A stretch of 64,000 bases of DNA from Bacteroidales bacterium (GCA_025454795.1 JALONT010000010.1:1-64000), one strand, 5' to 3'; positions 17,925-27,451 are shown, counted from the stretch's first letter. Translations and numbers: made by a program. Notes: generated by a model not told the origin, from the letters alone.

Positions 17925-19505
17925 ATGAAAAAAATATTCTTGTTTTTCCTCATTATTGTTGGGTTATTGCAGGCTGAAGCTCAGGAAACTGAGACTTTAT
18001 ATTTATCGGGTAAAGATAAGGATCATACAGTTCAATGGGATTTTTTCTGTGCCAATGGGCGTAACAGCGGTCATATGGAGTAAGATAAGAGTGCCCTCAA
18101 ATTGGGAGATGCAGGGCTTTGGTCCATATTTATATGGTAATACAAATCTGACTGCAAACGAAAAAGGGCTTTATAAATATGAATTTAAAGTTCCTTCCGG
18201 ATGGGACAAGAAAAAGATTTTTATCGTTTTTGAAGGTTCAATGACTGATACTGAAGTGAAGATCAACGGGAAGCCTGCAGGACCTGTTCATCAGGGAGCA
18301 TTTTACCGGTTCAGGTATGATATATCAGAGCTTCTGAGTTATGAAAACAAGAATCTTCTTGAGGTTACTGTATCCAAGGAATCTTCCAACCAAGATGTAA
18401 ACAACACTGAAAGGTTCTTTTTCAGAACCTGACCTCTGGAATCCTGAATTTCCAAACCGTTACAAAGTACTTGTGACCATAAATACCCGTAAAAAAGTCA
18501 TACATCAGATAACTCAAAAGTTTGGATTCAGGACAGTTGAAGTTAAAAATGAAGACGGGATATATGTTAATGGTCAGAAAGTAATGTTCAGGGGAGTCTG
18601 TCGTCATACTTTCTGGCCGTCATCGGGGCGTACAAGCAGCAAACAGCTTGCCATTGACGATGTTAATTTAATGAAGGACATGAATATGAATGCTGTCAGG
18701 ATGAGTCATTACCCTCCCGACGGGTTCTTCCTGGATGTCTGCGATTCGATGGGAATGTTTGTGTTAGACGAGATCGCAGGATGGCAGAAATTCTATGATA
18801 CTCCCACAGCAAAACGTCTTGTAAAACAGATGATTGAGTGTGATGTCAATCACCCATCCATTGTGCTATGGGACAATGGCAATGAAGGTGGCTTCAATAA
18901 GGATATCCGCAACGATTATTCACTTTATGATCCTCAGAAATGAACTGTAATTGAGCCGCAATCAATTATAAATGGGACCAATACAAAGCATTATCCTGGT
19001 TATAAATATGTTGAAAATGCCCTGAATAACGGGAAAGAGATATTCTTCCCCACAGAGTTTTTGCATGGTCTTTGTGATGGTGGTCTTGGAGCCGGACTTG
19101 ATGACCATAGGTGGAGGCTGGTTAAAGCTTGAATATGATTACTCACCCTCCGGGGAGCTCGATTATACCGGAATCACTTTTTCCTGTCCTGAGAATCTGG
19201 TAGCCGGGGCAACTCTGATGGCAAACGGACCATATCATGTCTGGAAGAATCGTCTGAGAGGAACTCAGTTCGGGATATCTTTCTCCACCTGTTCACTCCC
19301 GAAGCCGCAAAGTTTTCAACTCAATCGACTGATGTACGGGGAGAAGTAAATCCTCCATTCCCATCGGGAAATATATCTTTCTTACACGGGATTAGTCCAA
19401 TAGGCACTAAATTCACCAAAGCTGAAGGAGAGGGACCCCAGAGCCAGAAAAATAATTATGACGGGGGAGACACTGAAAGGGACACTATATTTCAGGTTTG
19501 GGGAA
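17925..19505 (+). pseudogene. Decayed glycoside hydrolase family 2 gene
   Basis: Pieces of one GH2 beta-galactosidase/glucuronidase-like protein lie in different frames. A signal peptide (MKKIFLFFLIIVGLLQAEAQ) opens the gene. A frameshift follows near 18070, just before the conserved KIRVPSNWEMQGFGPY. The jelly-roll domain then jumps from NNTERF directly to LWNPEFPNRY, so about 100 residues are deleted. The TIM barrel part with VRMSHYPPD and the acid/base region LWDNGNEGG stays open to an in-frame stop at 18941-18943. Beyond it lie further shifted fragments, of which KFTKAEGEGPQ is one. The enzyme cannot be made whole. An intact, different GH2 lies at 53448. Confidence 0.85.
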
Positions 19506-19509
19506 TAAA

Positions 19510-19582
19510 AGCCTCTCCCCAAACCTCCCGCCGAAGCGGGACAGGCTCTCCCCCTGGGAGAGGGGGATATGAGTGGGTGAGG
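19510..19582. repeat. REP-like palindromic element
   Basis: CCTCCCGCCGAAGCGGGACAGG followed by a CTCTCCCCC...GGGAGAGGGGG hairpin. The first word is nearly identical to that inside the element at 4308-4454, so this is a shortened relative. It lies between the decayed GH2 and the convergent DUF5009 gene. Confidence 0.65.
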
Positions 19583-19594
19583 CAGATGGGAGTT

Positions 19595-20716
19595 CTACAC
19601 CTTCAGAAATATCTTCTTCTTATAAAGTATATATAAAAATACCCAGGCTATTGTTGTTACTCCCACAGCGTTGACAAACGGAGTCCATGTTTCAGGCAAC
19701 AGTTCAGCAAATCCTCCGAAGAAGAAGTTTGATGCTGACCTGAAATTTACTATCCTCTCTGTCAGGTAAATTGTGATAGGATTCATACCGATAACGACAA
19801 AAATGAATACCCATTTCTTATATCCCCAGACATCGATAATTAAGTAAAAGATTGCAAACAGAAGCAGGCTTAGTCCGCCAACCCAGCATACAAATGAGCT
19901 TGTCCAGAGGTTTTTGTTTATAGGGAAAACGATATTCCAGAGCTTGCCGATTAACATTAGAGCAATTGCAGCTATAATTAAATAAAGGACCCTGCACAAT
20001 GGTTTGTTTTTCAAATAATCTGACAACAGGAACTCACCGGTAAACATACCCAGAAGTGCTGTTCCGATGGCAGGCATTGTGCTGAGGATTCCTTCCGGAT
20101 CATGATTCCCGAGGTACAGTTTCCCTGGCATCAGCAGCCTGTCGATATAGCTTGTAAGGTTTCCTTCCCTGGAGAATATATCATTTGAGCCGAGGTCATG
20201 TGCCGGAAAGAGAAGCAGAAGTATCCAGTAACCGATAAGGAGTCCGGTGAACCAAATAATCCGTGTGTTAAGTTTGGTGTTCATGAAGATCAGGGCTGCA
20301 AACATCCAGGACAGACCGATCCTTCCGAGAACACTCCCATAACGAAGTTCTCCAAAATTGAATCTTACTGCATTATTATAAAGTATTCCCAGGAGAACCA
20401 GTATGAGTCCCCGGATAATGATATGTTTATAAATTGACTGACGACTGTCATTTCTCTCAATGCGTTTTGCAAGAGAGTAGGGAAAGGATATTCCTGCTAT
20501 AAACAGAAAGAGAGGGAATATCATATCATAAAAAACGAAACCGTGCCAGGGCACATGATCAAGCTGTTCTGCACACCACTTAAAGACCGGCCATCCGGTA
20601 AGGGAAGCAAGTGCAATGAATATGCCCTCTCCGCCCATTATCCAAAACATATCGAATCCCCGGAGGGCATCAAGTGAATATAATCTCTTTGACGATAATT
20701 TGTTATTGGTTTCCAT
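19595..20716 (-). CDS. DUF5009 / heparan-alpha-glucosaminide N-acetyltransferase-like membrane protein
   Basis: A 373-residue integral membrane protein with about ten hydrophobic helices. The family signature is LDALRGFDMFWIMGGEG near residue 16, then HVPWHGFVFYDMIFPLFLFI and NPITIYLTERIV. These match the NagX/HGSNAT-related acyltransferase family (DUF5009), whose human member transfers acetyl groups to glucosamine across the lysosomal membrane. In Bacteroidetes these genes accompany glycan-degradation loci. Activity and substrate here are not shown. It is a single gene, transcribed towards the GH2 remnant. Confidence 0.8.
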   Translation of the reverse strand: METNNKLSSKRLYSLDALRGFDMFWIMGGEGIFIALASLTGWPVFKWCAEQLDHVPWHGFVFYDMIFPLFLFIAGISFPYSLAKRIERNDSRQSIYKHIIIRGLILVLLGILYNNAVRFNFGELRYGSVLGRIGLSWMFAALIFMNTKLNTRIIWFTGLLIGYWILLLLFPAHDLGSNDIFSREGNLTSYIDRLLMPGKLYLGNHDPEGILSTMPAIGTALLGMFTGEFLLSDYLKNKPLCRVLYLIIAAIALMLIGKLWNIVFPINKNLWTSSFVCWVGGLSLLLFAIFYLIIDVWGYKKWVFIFVVIGMNPITIYLTERIVNFRSASNFFFGGFAELLPETWTPFVNAVGVTTIAWVFLYILYKKKIFLKV

Positions 20717-21081
20717 AGATCTTTTTTTATTCTAAGTTACAAATATTTGTAAAAAGGTACAAAACCGAAGGAAAGTTATCTTTGTAATTGCACCCGGAAG
20801 TATTCCTTTTGTTTCAGCTGGAACTTTTACTTCGTGCCCTGAATAGATTCCTTTTCAACATTGGGAAATGATCATGATTTTGTAAGGCTTATATCTGGTA
20901 TCCGGGGCACTAAAAAGTATCCGCTGTTAATAAAAGTTAAAGTTCAGAAATATAGAAAAAAGCATGGAATTTATGTGTGCACGGTAACAGAATTAAGTAT
21001 TTTTACACACCAGGCTTTTTTAAGGAAGTTTTGGGATTAGACGGTAACTAATTAATAATAGATACTTTAATCAATAAGATT
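20717..21081. other. Intergenic region, no clear gene
   Basis: A 365-bp spacer between divergent genes. Conceptual translation shows protein-like stretches in two frames (IAPGSIPFVSAGTFTSCPE, then LGNDHDFVRLISGIRGTKK) broken by a stop and a frame change around 20840, which may be a worn gene remnant I cannot identify. No RNA gene or repeat is evident; the promoters of both flanking genes should lie here. Confidence 0.3.
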
Positions 21082-22413
21082 ATGACAACACGCAGAGAAT
21101 TTGTACAGAAGACTGCTCTTGGAGCTGCAGGTTTGACACTCGGAGCAAAAAGCTATTCACGTATCCCTGGTGCTAACGACAGGATCCGTGTTGGTATTGT
21201 TGGCTATTCAGACCGTTTCAGGGGAGGGCTGTTGCCGTCTTTCCTGAGCCTTGCAAAAGAACTTAATTTTGAATTTACAGCCTTATCTGATCTCTGGAGT
21301 TTGAGGCGACAGGATGCAGATACCTACTTCAAGGGTAAAGGAATAAATCTCAGGCTTGCACGAAACAATGATGAACTTTACAGCGGTAAAGACACGGATG
21401 CGGTAATATTAAGCACTGCTGATTTCCAGCATGCATTGCTTTGTGCCGAAGCTGTAAGGGCAGGACGCGATGTTTATTGTGAAAAACCTTTTGCAGAAAC
21501 AATGGCCGATGCCCGTGAAGCCAGGAAAGCAGTTGAAGAGACCGGGAAGATTGTTCAGATCGGTTCTCAGCGCCGAAGCGCTCCTAACTATATTGCTGCA
21601 AATGAATATATTAAATCAGGCAAATTCGGTAAAATAGTGATGGTTGAAATGTCATGGAATGTAAACCAGCCCGCAAGGTGGAGAAGAACTAATGTAGTTC
21701 CGCTGTTAAAAGAAGCAGATACCGACTGGAAAAGATACCAGCTGAATCGTCCGGCAGCAGATTTTGATCCAAGGAAATATCTTGAATTCAGACTCTTCTG
21801 GCCATATTCATCCGGAATCCCCGGTCAATGGATGGCACACCAGATCGACACAGTTCATTGGTTCACCGGACTGGCTCACCCGAAAAGCATAGCAGCAAAT
21901 GGTGGTATTTACCAGTGGAAAGACGGACGGTCAAATTATGACACAATGACTGCAGTTATGGAGTACATCGATCCCGCTGATCCTGATTCAGCATTTCAGG
22001 TAGTATATTCATCGAGATTTACCAACTCCGCTGGTGGTATAAAAGAACTTTATTATTCTAACGGAGGTATGCTCAACCTTGATACTAATAAGATTACATC
22101 GGAAGGCGGACTCAACGAAAAAGAAGCAAAGGCAATGAATATGAAGGCAAATCTTTTAGAGCCGTTTAACCTTCCGGAAATGAAAATAGAAACTTCTGCA
22201 GATACTGGTGGTGATCCAATGACAACCGCTCATATGAGAAACTGGATGGAGTGTGTCCGTGACCGCAAAAAACCACATGCTGATGTTGTAGCAGGTTATA
22301 ACCACTCTATTGCAAACATTATGTGTACAGCTGCCCTGAGAACGGGTGAAAAAGCATCCTTTGATGAAGCTAAACAGGAAGTTCTTGCGGGCGGTAAGGT
22401 TTTCCAGTATTAA
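21082..22413 (+). CDS. Gfo/Idh/MocA family oxidoreductase, Tat-exported
   Basis: A 443-residue NAD(P)-dependent sugar oxidoreductase-like protein. The N-terminus carries a twin-arginine signal (TTRREFVQKTALGAAGLTLG), so it is exported folded to the periplasm. The Rossmann motif is RVGIVGYSDRFRGG, and the catalytic EKP motif is present in VYCEKPFAETMADA; the C-terminal alpha/beta domain has HQIDTVHWFTG. Exported members of this family often act on glycans with tightly bound NAD, as in the GH109-like group, but the reaction is unknown here. It is followed closely by the PmoA-like gene at 22446 and the NIPSNAP gene, suggesting one unit. Confidence 0.87.
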   Translation: MTTRREFVQKTALGAAGLTLGAKSYSRIPGANDRIRVGIVGYSDRFRGGLLPSFLSLAKELNFEFTALSDLWSLRRQDADTYFKGKGINLRLARNNDELYSGKDTDAVILSTADFQHALLCAEAVRAGRDVYCEKPFAETMADAREARKAVEETGKIVQIGSQRRSAPNYIAANEYIKSGKFGKIVMVEMSWNVNQPARWRRTNVVPLLKEADTDWKRYQLNRPAADFDPRKYLEFRLFWPYSSGIPGQWMAHQIDTVHWFTGLAHPKSIAANGGIYQWKDGRSNYDTMTAVMEYIDPADPDSAFQVVYSSRFTNSAGGIKELYYSNGGMLNLDTNKITSEGGLNEKEAKAMNMKANLLEPFNLPEMKIETSADTGGDPMTTAHMRNWMECVRDRKKPHADVVAGYNHSIANIMCTAALRTGEKASFDEAKQEVLAGGKVFQY

Positions 22414-22445
22414 TCTTGTCAGTATTTGAAAATAATATATTTATA

Positions 22446-23495
22446 ATGAAAAAAATATCAGAATTTCTTCTAACCCTTGTTCTCGTACTTACAACCACAG
22501 CCGGAACAATTAACGCTCAGACAGTAGAAGTTAAACTTGTAAGGGCTGATGATATGCATAAAGTTGATGTCCTTGTTGGTGATAAACTTTTTACATCTTA
22601 CATGTATCCTGAAAACCTTGAGAAGCCATTCCTCTACCCCGTAATTGCCCCGAACGGCTCGGTAATAACCAGAGGTTTCCCTATAGAACCAAGGAAGGGT
22701 GAGCGTGTTGATCACCCTCATCATGTTGGCATCTGGTTCAATTATGGCAATGTTAACGGTCTTGACTTCTGGAATAACTCATCCGCAATACCAGCAAACA
22801 AAAAGGACTTATATGGTCATATTGTTGTAAAACAAATCGTTAACGCAAAAAGCGGAAAGAAAGGAACCCTCACGGTTGTTTCAAACTGGGATGACAACAA
22901 AGGGCACACACTGCTTGTTGAAAATACCAAATATATCTTTTCCGGCGATAAAAGTTCCAGGACCATTGATCACATCTCTACTCTCACTGCAGTTAATGAA
23001 ACAGTGACCTTTACAGACAATAAAGAGGGTATGTTTGCCATCCGGGTTGACAGGGCATTTGAGATGCCTTCAAATGAGTCACTTATCTTCACTGACGAAA
23101 AAGGAAATCCAACAACTGTTAAAGCCACAGACAATACAGGCGTTACCGGAATGTACACTTCAAGCAGCGGTAAAAAAGGTGATGCAGTGTGGAGTACCAC
23201 AAACGACTGGGTCCTGCTTTCAGGAATAAAAGATAATGTTCTTACTACTATGGGGATATTTGACCATCCGAAAAACATAGGTTATCCATCTCATTCACAT
23301 GCAAGAGGTTATGGTCTTTTCTCAACAAATAACCTTGGTGCAAATGCATATAATAAGGATGCCGAAAAGATAATCGTAACTCTTAAGAAAGGAGAATCAC
23401 TCACACTTCGGCACAGGTTTTATGTTCAGTCTGGTGCTGAGCTCACACCGGATGGGGCCAATAAGATTTTTATGGAGTTTTCAAAATTGTACTAG
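22446..23495 (+). CDS. Secreted PmoA family protein (DUF6807)
   Basis: A 349-residue exported protein with signal peptide KKISEFLLTLVLVLTTTAG ending near NAQ. The family motif DHPHHVGIWFNYGNVNG (about residue 88) and the later FDHPKNIGYPSHSHARGYGL define the PmoA/DUF6807 group, a beta-sandwich related to galactose-mutarotase-like folds. These proteins accompany Gfo/Idh/MocA oxidoreductases in Bacteroidetes and Planctomycetes sugar loci, as here. The name PmoA (methane oxygenase) is a database label and does not imply methane oxidation. The start is ATG 22446; a TTG at 22416 would spoil the signal peptide. Confidence 0.82.
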   Translation: MKKISEFLLTLVLVLTTTAGTINAQTVEVKLVRADDMHKVDVLVGDKLFTSYMYPENLEKPFLYPVIAPNGSVITRGFPIEPRKGERVDHPHHVGIWFNYGNVNGLDFWNNSSAIPANKKDLYGHIVVKQIVNAKSGKKGTLTVVSNWDDNKGHTLLVENTKYIFSGDKSSRTIDHISTLTAVNETVTFTDNKEGMFAIRVDRAFEMPSNESLIFTDEKGNPTTVKATDNTGVTGMYTSSSGKKGDAVWSTTNDWVLLSGIKDNVLTTMGIFDHPKNIGYPSHSHARGYGLFSTNNLGANAYNKDAEKIIVTLKKGESLTLRHRFYVQSGAELTPDGANKIFMEFSKLY

Positions 23496-23502
23496 ACTAA
23501 TA

Positions 23503-23562
23503 CATGTACTCACCCCCCCCAGCCCCCCTCTCTCCGCCAGTCGGAGGAAAGAGGGGGGAGGT
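23503..23562. repeat. CATGTACTCA-ended REP-like element
   Basis: It begins CATGTACTCACCCCCC, the same left end as the elements at 4308 and 32337, and continues into a CCCCCCTCTCTCC...GGAAAGAGGGGGG hairpin. The right terminal repeat is missing, so it is a shortened copy. It separates the PmoA-like and NIPSNAP genes. Confidence 0.65.
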
Positions 23563-23622
23563 AAAAAACGTGAAGAACTGTATCAAAAATAGAAGTATAT
23601 ACAAAAAATAAAACAAAGAATT

Positions 23623-24426
23623 ATGAAAAGATATCAATATTTAAGACTAGGACTGATGGCTATATTTACTATGTTTTTTATTTCGGGGCCGGCTTTTATT
23701 GCATCTGCGGCTCCTGCCAAACAGATGTATTATGAGATTAAGATTTACAGGATAAAGGATGCATCACAGGCAGCAACAACCGATAAGTACCTGAAGGATG
23801 CGTTTATACCTGCTTTACACCGTGTCGGCATAAGTAAGGTCGGAGTTTTCAAACCCGTTGAAACTGACACGGCATTCGGTAAGTTTATTTATGTTTTTAT
23901 CCCCTTTAAAACTGTCGATCAGTATCTGAAACTGATTACTACTCTCGAAAATGATAAGGTATACCAGCAGGCAGGAAAAGATTTCCTGGATGCTCCTTAT
24001 AATAATCCGCCATTTGTAAGGTACGAAAGTGTTTTTATGAAGGCTTTTTCTTTTATGCCACAGTTCAGAGTTCCAGCGTTTACAACACCTGTTACCGAAA
24101 GGATTTATGAACTTCGAAGCTATGAAAGTGCCACCGAGGCAAAAGCCCTGAAGAAAATACATATGTTCAATGAAGGAGGAGAGATCGGCATATTTGAGAA
24201 GATAGGTGCCAATGCAGTATTTTATGGCCAGGTATTACTGGGAAGCCAGAAGCCAAGACTTATGTATATGACCACATATGCAGACATGAAATCACATGAC
24301 GAGCATTGGGCAGCATTCAGGAGTCATCCCGACTGGATAACACTCAGGGCTAAGGAAGAGTATCAGAATACAACTTCAAAAACAAAAGCCTTTCTGCTTC
24401 ATCCGACTGATTATTCGGATTTTTAA
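23623..24426 (+). CDS. Secreted NIPSNAP family protein
   Basis: A 267-residue exported protein: signal peptide up to about residue 29 (ending FIASAAPAKQ), then two NIPSNAP-type ferredoxin-like domains. The first starts MYYEIKIYRIKDASQ, the second RIYELRSYESATEAKALKKI with GEIGIFEKIGANAVFYGQVL. The family fold is a dimeric alpha/beta barrel; its biochemical role is not known. In Bacteroidetes exported NIPSNAP proteins commonly lie beside Gfo/Idh/MocA and PmoA-like genes, matching this order. A REP-like element lies before it and a palindromic repeat after it. Confidence 0.85.
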   Translation: MKRYQYLRLGLMAIFTMFFISGPAFIASAAPAKQMYYEIKIYRIKDASQAATTDKYLKDAFIPALHRVGISKVGVFKPVETDTAFGKFIYVFIPFKTVDQYLKLITTLENDKVYQQAGKDFLDAPYNNPPFVRYESVFMKAFSFMPQFRVPAFTTPVTERIYELRSYESATEAKALKKIHMFNEGGEIGIFEKIGANAVFYGQVLLGSQKPRLMYMTTYADMKSHDEHWAAFRSHPDWITLRAKEEYQNTTSKTKAFLLHPTDYSDF

Positions 24427-24436
24427 TCCTGTTTTA

Positions 24437-24533
24437 TTCTCTGTGTGCCTCTGTGACTTCTCTGTGGTCCTCGGTGTAAGTTCTTTTGGTTACACAGAGT
24501 TTCGCAGAGGATACACAGAGCGACACAGAGTTT
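24437..24533. repeat. Imperfect palindromic repeat (CTCTGTG/CACAGAG type)
   Basis: The left arm has CTCTGTGTGCCTCTGTGACT and TCTCTGTGG; the right arm has the complements TTACACAGAG, GCAGAGGATACACAGAG and ACACAGAG. The arms fold around a centre near 24487. It lies between the convergent NIPSNAP gene and trpB2 and could act as a terminator for both. It is closely related to the copy at 43733. Confidence 0.75.
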
Positions 24534-24550
24534 TATTGTTTTAATGAATC

Positions 24551-25906
24551 TTAGAAAGTAATTTTTGAGATTGCTTCGTCAACTTCAGCAGTTGTAAGTT
24601 CGTGATCGGGGAGATTGTTCTCGAAATACTTTTCATAAGCAGAGATGTCCATATGACCGTGACCGCTAAGGTTAAAAAGTATTGTCCTTGAGACTCCTTC
24701 CAGGTCTGCCTTTCTTGCCTCGTCAAGTGCAGCGGCAATGGCATAATTGGATTCGGGAGCAGGAAGAATACCTTCAGTCTTTGCAAAAAGCACACCACCT
24801 TCAAAGCATTCTCTCTGCATCTTTGCCTTTGCTTCAATAAATCCGTCTTTGAGGAGCTGGCTTACGAGCACTCCTGCACCGTGGTAACGTAAACCGCCAG
24901 CATGTATCCCTGCGGGTATAAAATTATGTCCGAGAGTATACATAGGAAGGAGAGGGGTCATCCCGGCAGAATCACCAAAATCGTACATGAATTTTCCCTT
25001 GGTAAGTTTTGGGCATGAAGCTGGCTCAACGGTCAAGAGCCTGATATCTTTTCCGTTAAGAAGCTTCTCGCGCAGGAATGGAAATGCAATTCCCGAGAAG
25101 TTAGAACCACCTCCAAAGCAGCCAATTACAACATCTGGATAATCGCCAGTCTTTTCCATCTGAAGCAAAGCCTCCTGTCCTATGATGGTCTGGTGAAGGA
25201 TTACATGGTTGAGTACGCTGCCGAGGGAATATTTGGTATAGGGGTCCTGCACTGCCACCTCCATGGCTTCGGAAATTGCAATACCCAGACTCCCCGGAGA
25301 TTCAGGGTCCAATTCAAGTATTTTCCTTCCGGCTGCTGTCATATTACTTGGTGAAGGAATTACCTTTGCACCATAGGTATTCATTAAGAGCTTGCGACCT
25401 GGTTTCTGGTCATAACTGACCCTTACCATAAATACCAGCAGTTCAAGTCCGAAATGTTGACAGGCAAAGCTCATAGCACTACCCCATTGTCCTGCTCCAG
25501 TTTCTGTTGTGATCCTTTTAATTCCCTCTTTTTTGTTGAAATAAGCCTGGGCAATGGCAGTGTTTGCCTTGTGGGAACCTGAATAATTACCTCCCTCATA
25601 CTTATAATAGATCTTGCTTTTTGTACCCAGAACTTTTTCAAGGTTGATTGCCCTGAACAGAGGAGAGGGACGATAAGTTTTGTAGAGGTCAAGAACCTCA
25701 TCCGGTATATCAATATATCTCTCGGTTGATACTTCCTGTTTTATAAGCTCCATAGGGAAAACAGCAGCAAGGTCCTCAGGGCCAACAGGTTGCCTGGTGA
25801 CCGGATTAAGCGGTGGCAGAGGCTTGTTTGGCATATCAGCCTGGATATTATACCATTGACGCGGCATTTCTTTTTCGCTCAGTGAAATTTTTGTACTCTT
25901 TTTCAT
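24551..25906 (-). CDS. trpB2: Tryptophan synthase beta chain 2 (TrpB2-type)
   Basis: PLP enzyme condensing indole with serine to give tryptophan. At 451 residues it belongs to the longer TrpB2 group, not the ~400-residue TrpB1. The PLP lysine is Lys113 in GNYSGSHKANTA, and the phosphate loop is GCFGGGSNFSG. TrpB2 features such as the N-terminal PRQWYNIQADMP and the RPSPLFRA substrate loop are visible. No trpA or other trp gene is nearby. The gene has its own leader with two Trp codons and a terminator (25951-26080), which implies control by tryptophan and thus a true role in tryptophan synthesis or indole salvage. Confidence 0.92.
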   Translation of the reverse strand: MKKSTKISLSEKEMPRQWYNIQADMPNKPLPPLNPVTRQPVGPEDLAAVFPMELIKQEVSTERYIDIPDEVLDLYKTYRPSPLFRAINLEKVLGTKSKIYYKYEGGNYSGSHKANTAIAQAYFNKKEGIKRITTETGAGQWGSAMSFACQHFGLELLVFMVRVSYDQKPGRKLLMNTYGAKVIPSPSNMTAAGRKILELDPESPGSLGIAISEAMEVAVQDPYTKYSLGSVLNHVILHQTIIGQEALLQMEKTGDYPDVVIGCFGGGSNFSGIAFPFLREKLLNGKDIRLLTVEPASCPKLTKGKFMYDFGDSAGMTPLLPMYTLGHNFIPAGIHAGGLRYHGAGVLVSQLLKDGFIEAKAKMQRECFEGGVLFAKTEGILPAPESNYAIAAALDEARKADLEGVSRTILFNLSGHGHMDISAYEKYFENNLPDHELTTAEVDEAISKITF

Positions 25907-25950
25907 AGTTTTAATTATTAATTATTAATTGGTAATTGAAATTATTTAAA

Positions 25951-25980
25951 CAAAAAAGGCACGCTGTGAACAGCGTGCCT
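25951..25980 (-). terminator. Attenuator terminator before trpB2
   Basis: A perfect 10-bp stem (AGGCACGCTG / CAGCGTGCCT) with a 4-nt loop, followed on the minus strand by TTTTTTG, ending 44 nt before the trpB2 start codon. The 8 nt TTCACAGC spanning its loop and 3' arm are exactly complementary to GCTGTGAA at 26029-26022 inside the leader ORF, giving a competing antiterminator fold. Confidence 0.88.
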
Positions 25981-26005
25981 ATATAATTCTGATATCTTTT
26001 AAGGG

Positions 26006-26080
26006 TTATACAATGGCCTGTTTCACAGCATCAATTGATGAACTGCGCCACGACCAATTATATATCCTCCTTGTCTTCAC
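26006..26080 (-). CDS. trp leader peptide (attenuator), TGG TCG TGG
   Basis: A short ORF too small for standard gene calling, on the minus strand upstream of trpB2. In frame from a GTG it reads MKTRRIYNWSWRSSS... to a TAA at 26006, 24 residues, with two Trp codons (TGG TCG TGG) at positions 9 and 11. A ribosome stalled there would leave GCTGTGAA (codons 18-20) free to pair with the terminator. The start codon is uncertain: the nearest promoter match puts the transcript start almost on the GTG, and an AGGAGG lies inside the frame. The Trp codons and terminator are the strong part of the evidence. Confidence 0.72.
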   Translation of the reverse strand: MKTRRIYNWSWRSSSIDAVKQAIV

Positions 26081-26085
26081 AGGTG

Positions 26086-26118
26086 CAAATCTATATAAAA
26101 AATTCAATTCAGTGCAAA
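26086..26118 (-). promoter_or_regulatory. Candidate promoter of the trpB2 unit
   Basis: On the minus strand TTTG (26118-26115) lies 21 nt before TAGATTTG (26093-26086), matching the Bacteroidetes -33/-7 consensus. The predicted start, about 7 nt downstream, coincides with the leader GTG, so either the leader mRNA is leaderless or a different start is used. Confidence 0.5.
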
Positions 26119-26186
26119 AAAGTTAATTTTTTTTATTTTTATAATGAGTTTTAATAGATATGTTACTTGATTAATTCATTTTAAGA

Positions 26187-27437
26187 TTATTCGTAAACCT
26201 CTGCCCCGATACTTCTGAGATCATCAAAAAAACCCGGGTATGATTTGCCAATGCAATGTGAATCCTTGATATAGACTTTATCAGTTGCACCCAGTCCGGC
26301 TACAGCGGCTGCCATTGCAATGCGATGATCGTCATGTGAATTAACATGCGTTCCTTTTACTTTTCCTCCCGTAATGAGCAAATAATCATCACTTATTTCA
26401 ACCTTAATACCCATCTTCCCCAGCTCTTCCACAAGGGCAACAGCACGATTACTCTCCTTATGTATCAGCCTGCTCACGCCGTTAATTCCTGATACCCCTT
26501 TGCTGTATGCTGCAAGAACTGCAAGAGGAGGGAAGAGATCGGGCGATTCAGAAGCATCAAATTCGAATGCTTTTAGTTCAGATTTCTTAATTTCAATTGC
26601 GTTATTGGTGATTGTCATCTTTGCACCAGCTTTATCGAGTGCAGTAAGTATTGCTTTATCGCTTTGACGGCTTCCGGGATTGAGTCCATTGACAGTGATA
26701 TGCCCGGTTATAGCACCGGCAACCAGAAGAAATGCACCACCGCTCCAGTCACTTTCGACTTCAAATCTGGTTGGTTTATATTTCTGGTTACCCTTTATAA
26801 TAAACTGTTTATAATGATCGTTTTTAATTTTTATTCCAAATTTTCCGAGCACCTGGAGTGTCATATCAATATAGGGTTTACTCTTCAGGTTATTAACTAT
26901 AACCTCGGAGTCTTTTTCTGCAACAGGAAGAGCCATCAGCAAACCTGTAAGTAACTGTGAGCTGACTGACCCATCAATTTCGCAATTTCCACCTTTTAAA
27001 GGTCCTTCAATTGTCAGTGGCAGAAATCCTCCTTCACTGATGCATCTGACACCAAACTGTTTAAGCGCATTCTCGATCATCGACATGGGTCTTCTTTTAA
27101 GGGAACCCGCTCCTGTAAGAATTATTTCGGCTGGATATAATGCTGCAATTGGTGAAAACATCCTGATTGCCAGGCCCGACTCTCCACAATTAAGCTTTTT
27201 CTCCCTTAGTTCGCCGGCCCCTGTGATCTTCATTTCACCTATGCCAGGATTAACCCTTGCCCCAAGACCGACAGCCAGGGTCATTGCAGCAAGAGAATCG
27301 TCACAATATGATGGATTGAGGATAGTGCTCTCTCCCTCGGCAAGAAGAGATGCTGCAATAGCACGTTGTGTCATGCTTTTTGATGATGGAGCATTGATAT
27401 TACCTTTTAACTTAGAGGGCACTATTATTCTTTCCAT
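26187..27437 (-). CDS. aroA: 3-phosphoshikimate 1-carboxyvinyltransferase (EPSP synthase)
   Basis: Sixth step of the shikimate pathway: transfers enolpyruvate from PEP to shikimate 3-phosphate. The protein has 416 residues. Motifs seen are APSSKSMTQRAIAASLLA at the N-terminus (shikimate-phosphate binding), NCGESGLAIRMFSPIAALYP (PEP site; the variant ESG replaces the usual NSGTxxR, seen in some class II-like enzymes) and HDDHRIAMAAAVAG. It is the last gene of the phe/tyr unit, 14 nt after the DAHP synthase fusion; the trpB2 leader begins about 70 nt downstream. Confidence 0.93.
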   Translation of the reverse strand: MERIIVPSKLKGNINAPSSKSMTQRAIAASLLAEGESTILNPSYCDDSLAAMTLAVGLGARVNPGIGEMKITGAGELREKKLNCGESGLAIRMFSPIAALYPAEIILTGAGSLKRRPMSMIENALKQFGVRCISEGGFLPLTIEGPLKGGNCEIDGSVSSQLLTGLLMALPVAEKDSEVIVNNLKSKPYIDMTLQVLGKFGIKIKNDHYKQFIIKGNQKYKPTRFEVESDWSGGAFLLVAGAITGHITVNGLNPGSRQSDKAILTALDKAGAKMTITNNAIEIKKSELKAFEFDASESPDLFPPLAVLAAYSKGVSGINGVSRLIHKESNRAVALVEELGKMGIKVEISDDYLLITGGKVKGTHVNSHDDHRIAMAAAVAGLGATDKVYIKDSHCIGKSYPGFFDDLRSIGAEVYE

Positions 27438-27451
27438 TTCTTCCTCCCTTT

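Noticed and set aside
22416-22445. Earlier TTG start for the PmoA-like gene
   Set aside because: It would add ten residues in front of a clean signal peptide; ATG 22446 gives a normal export signal.
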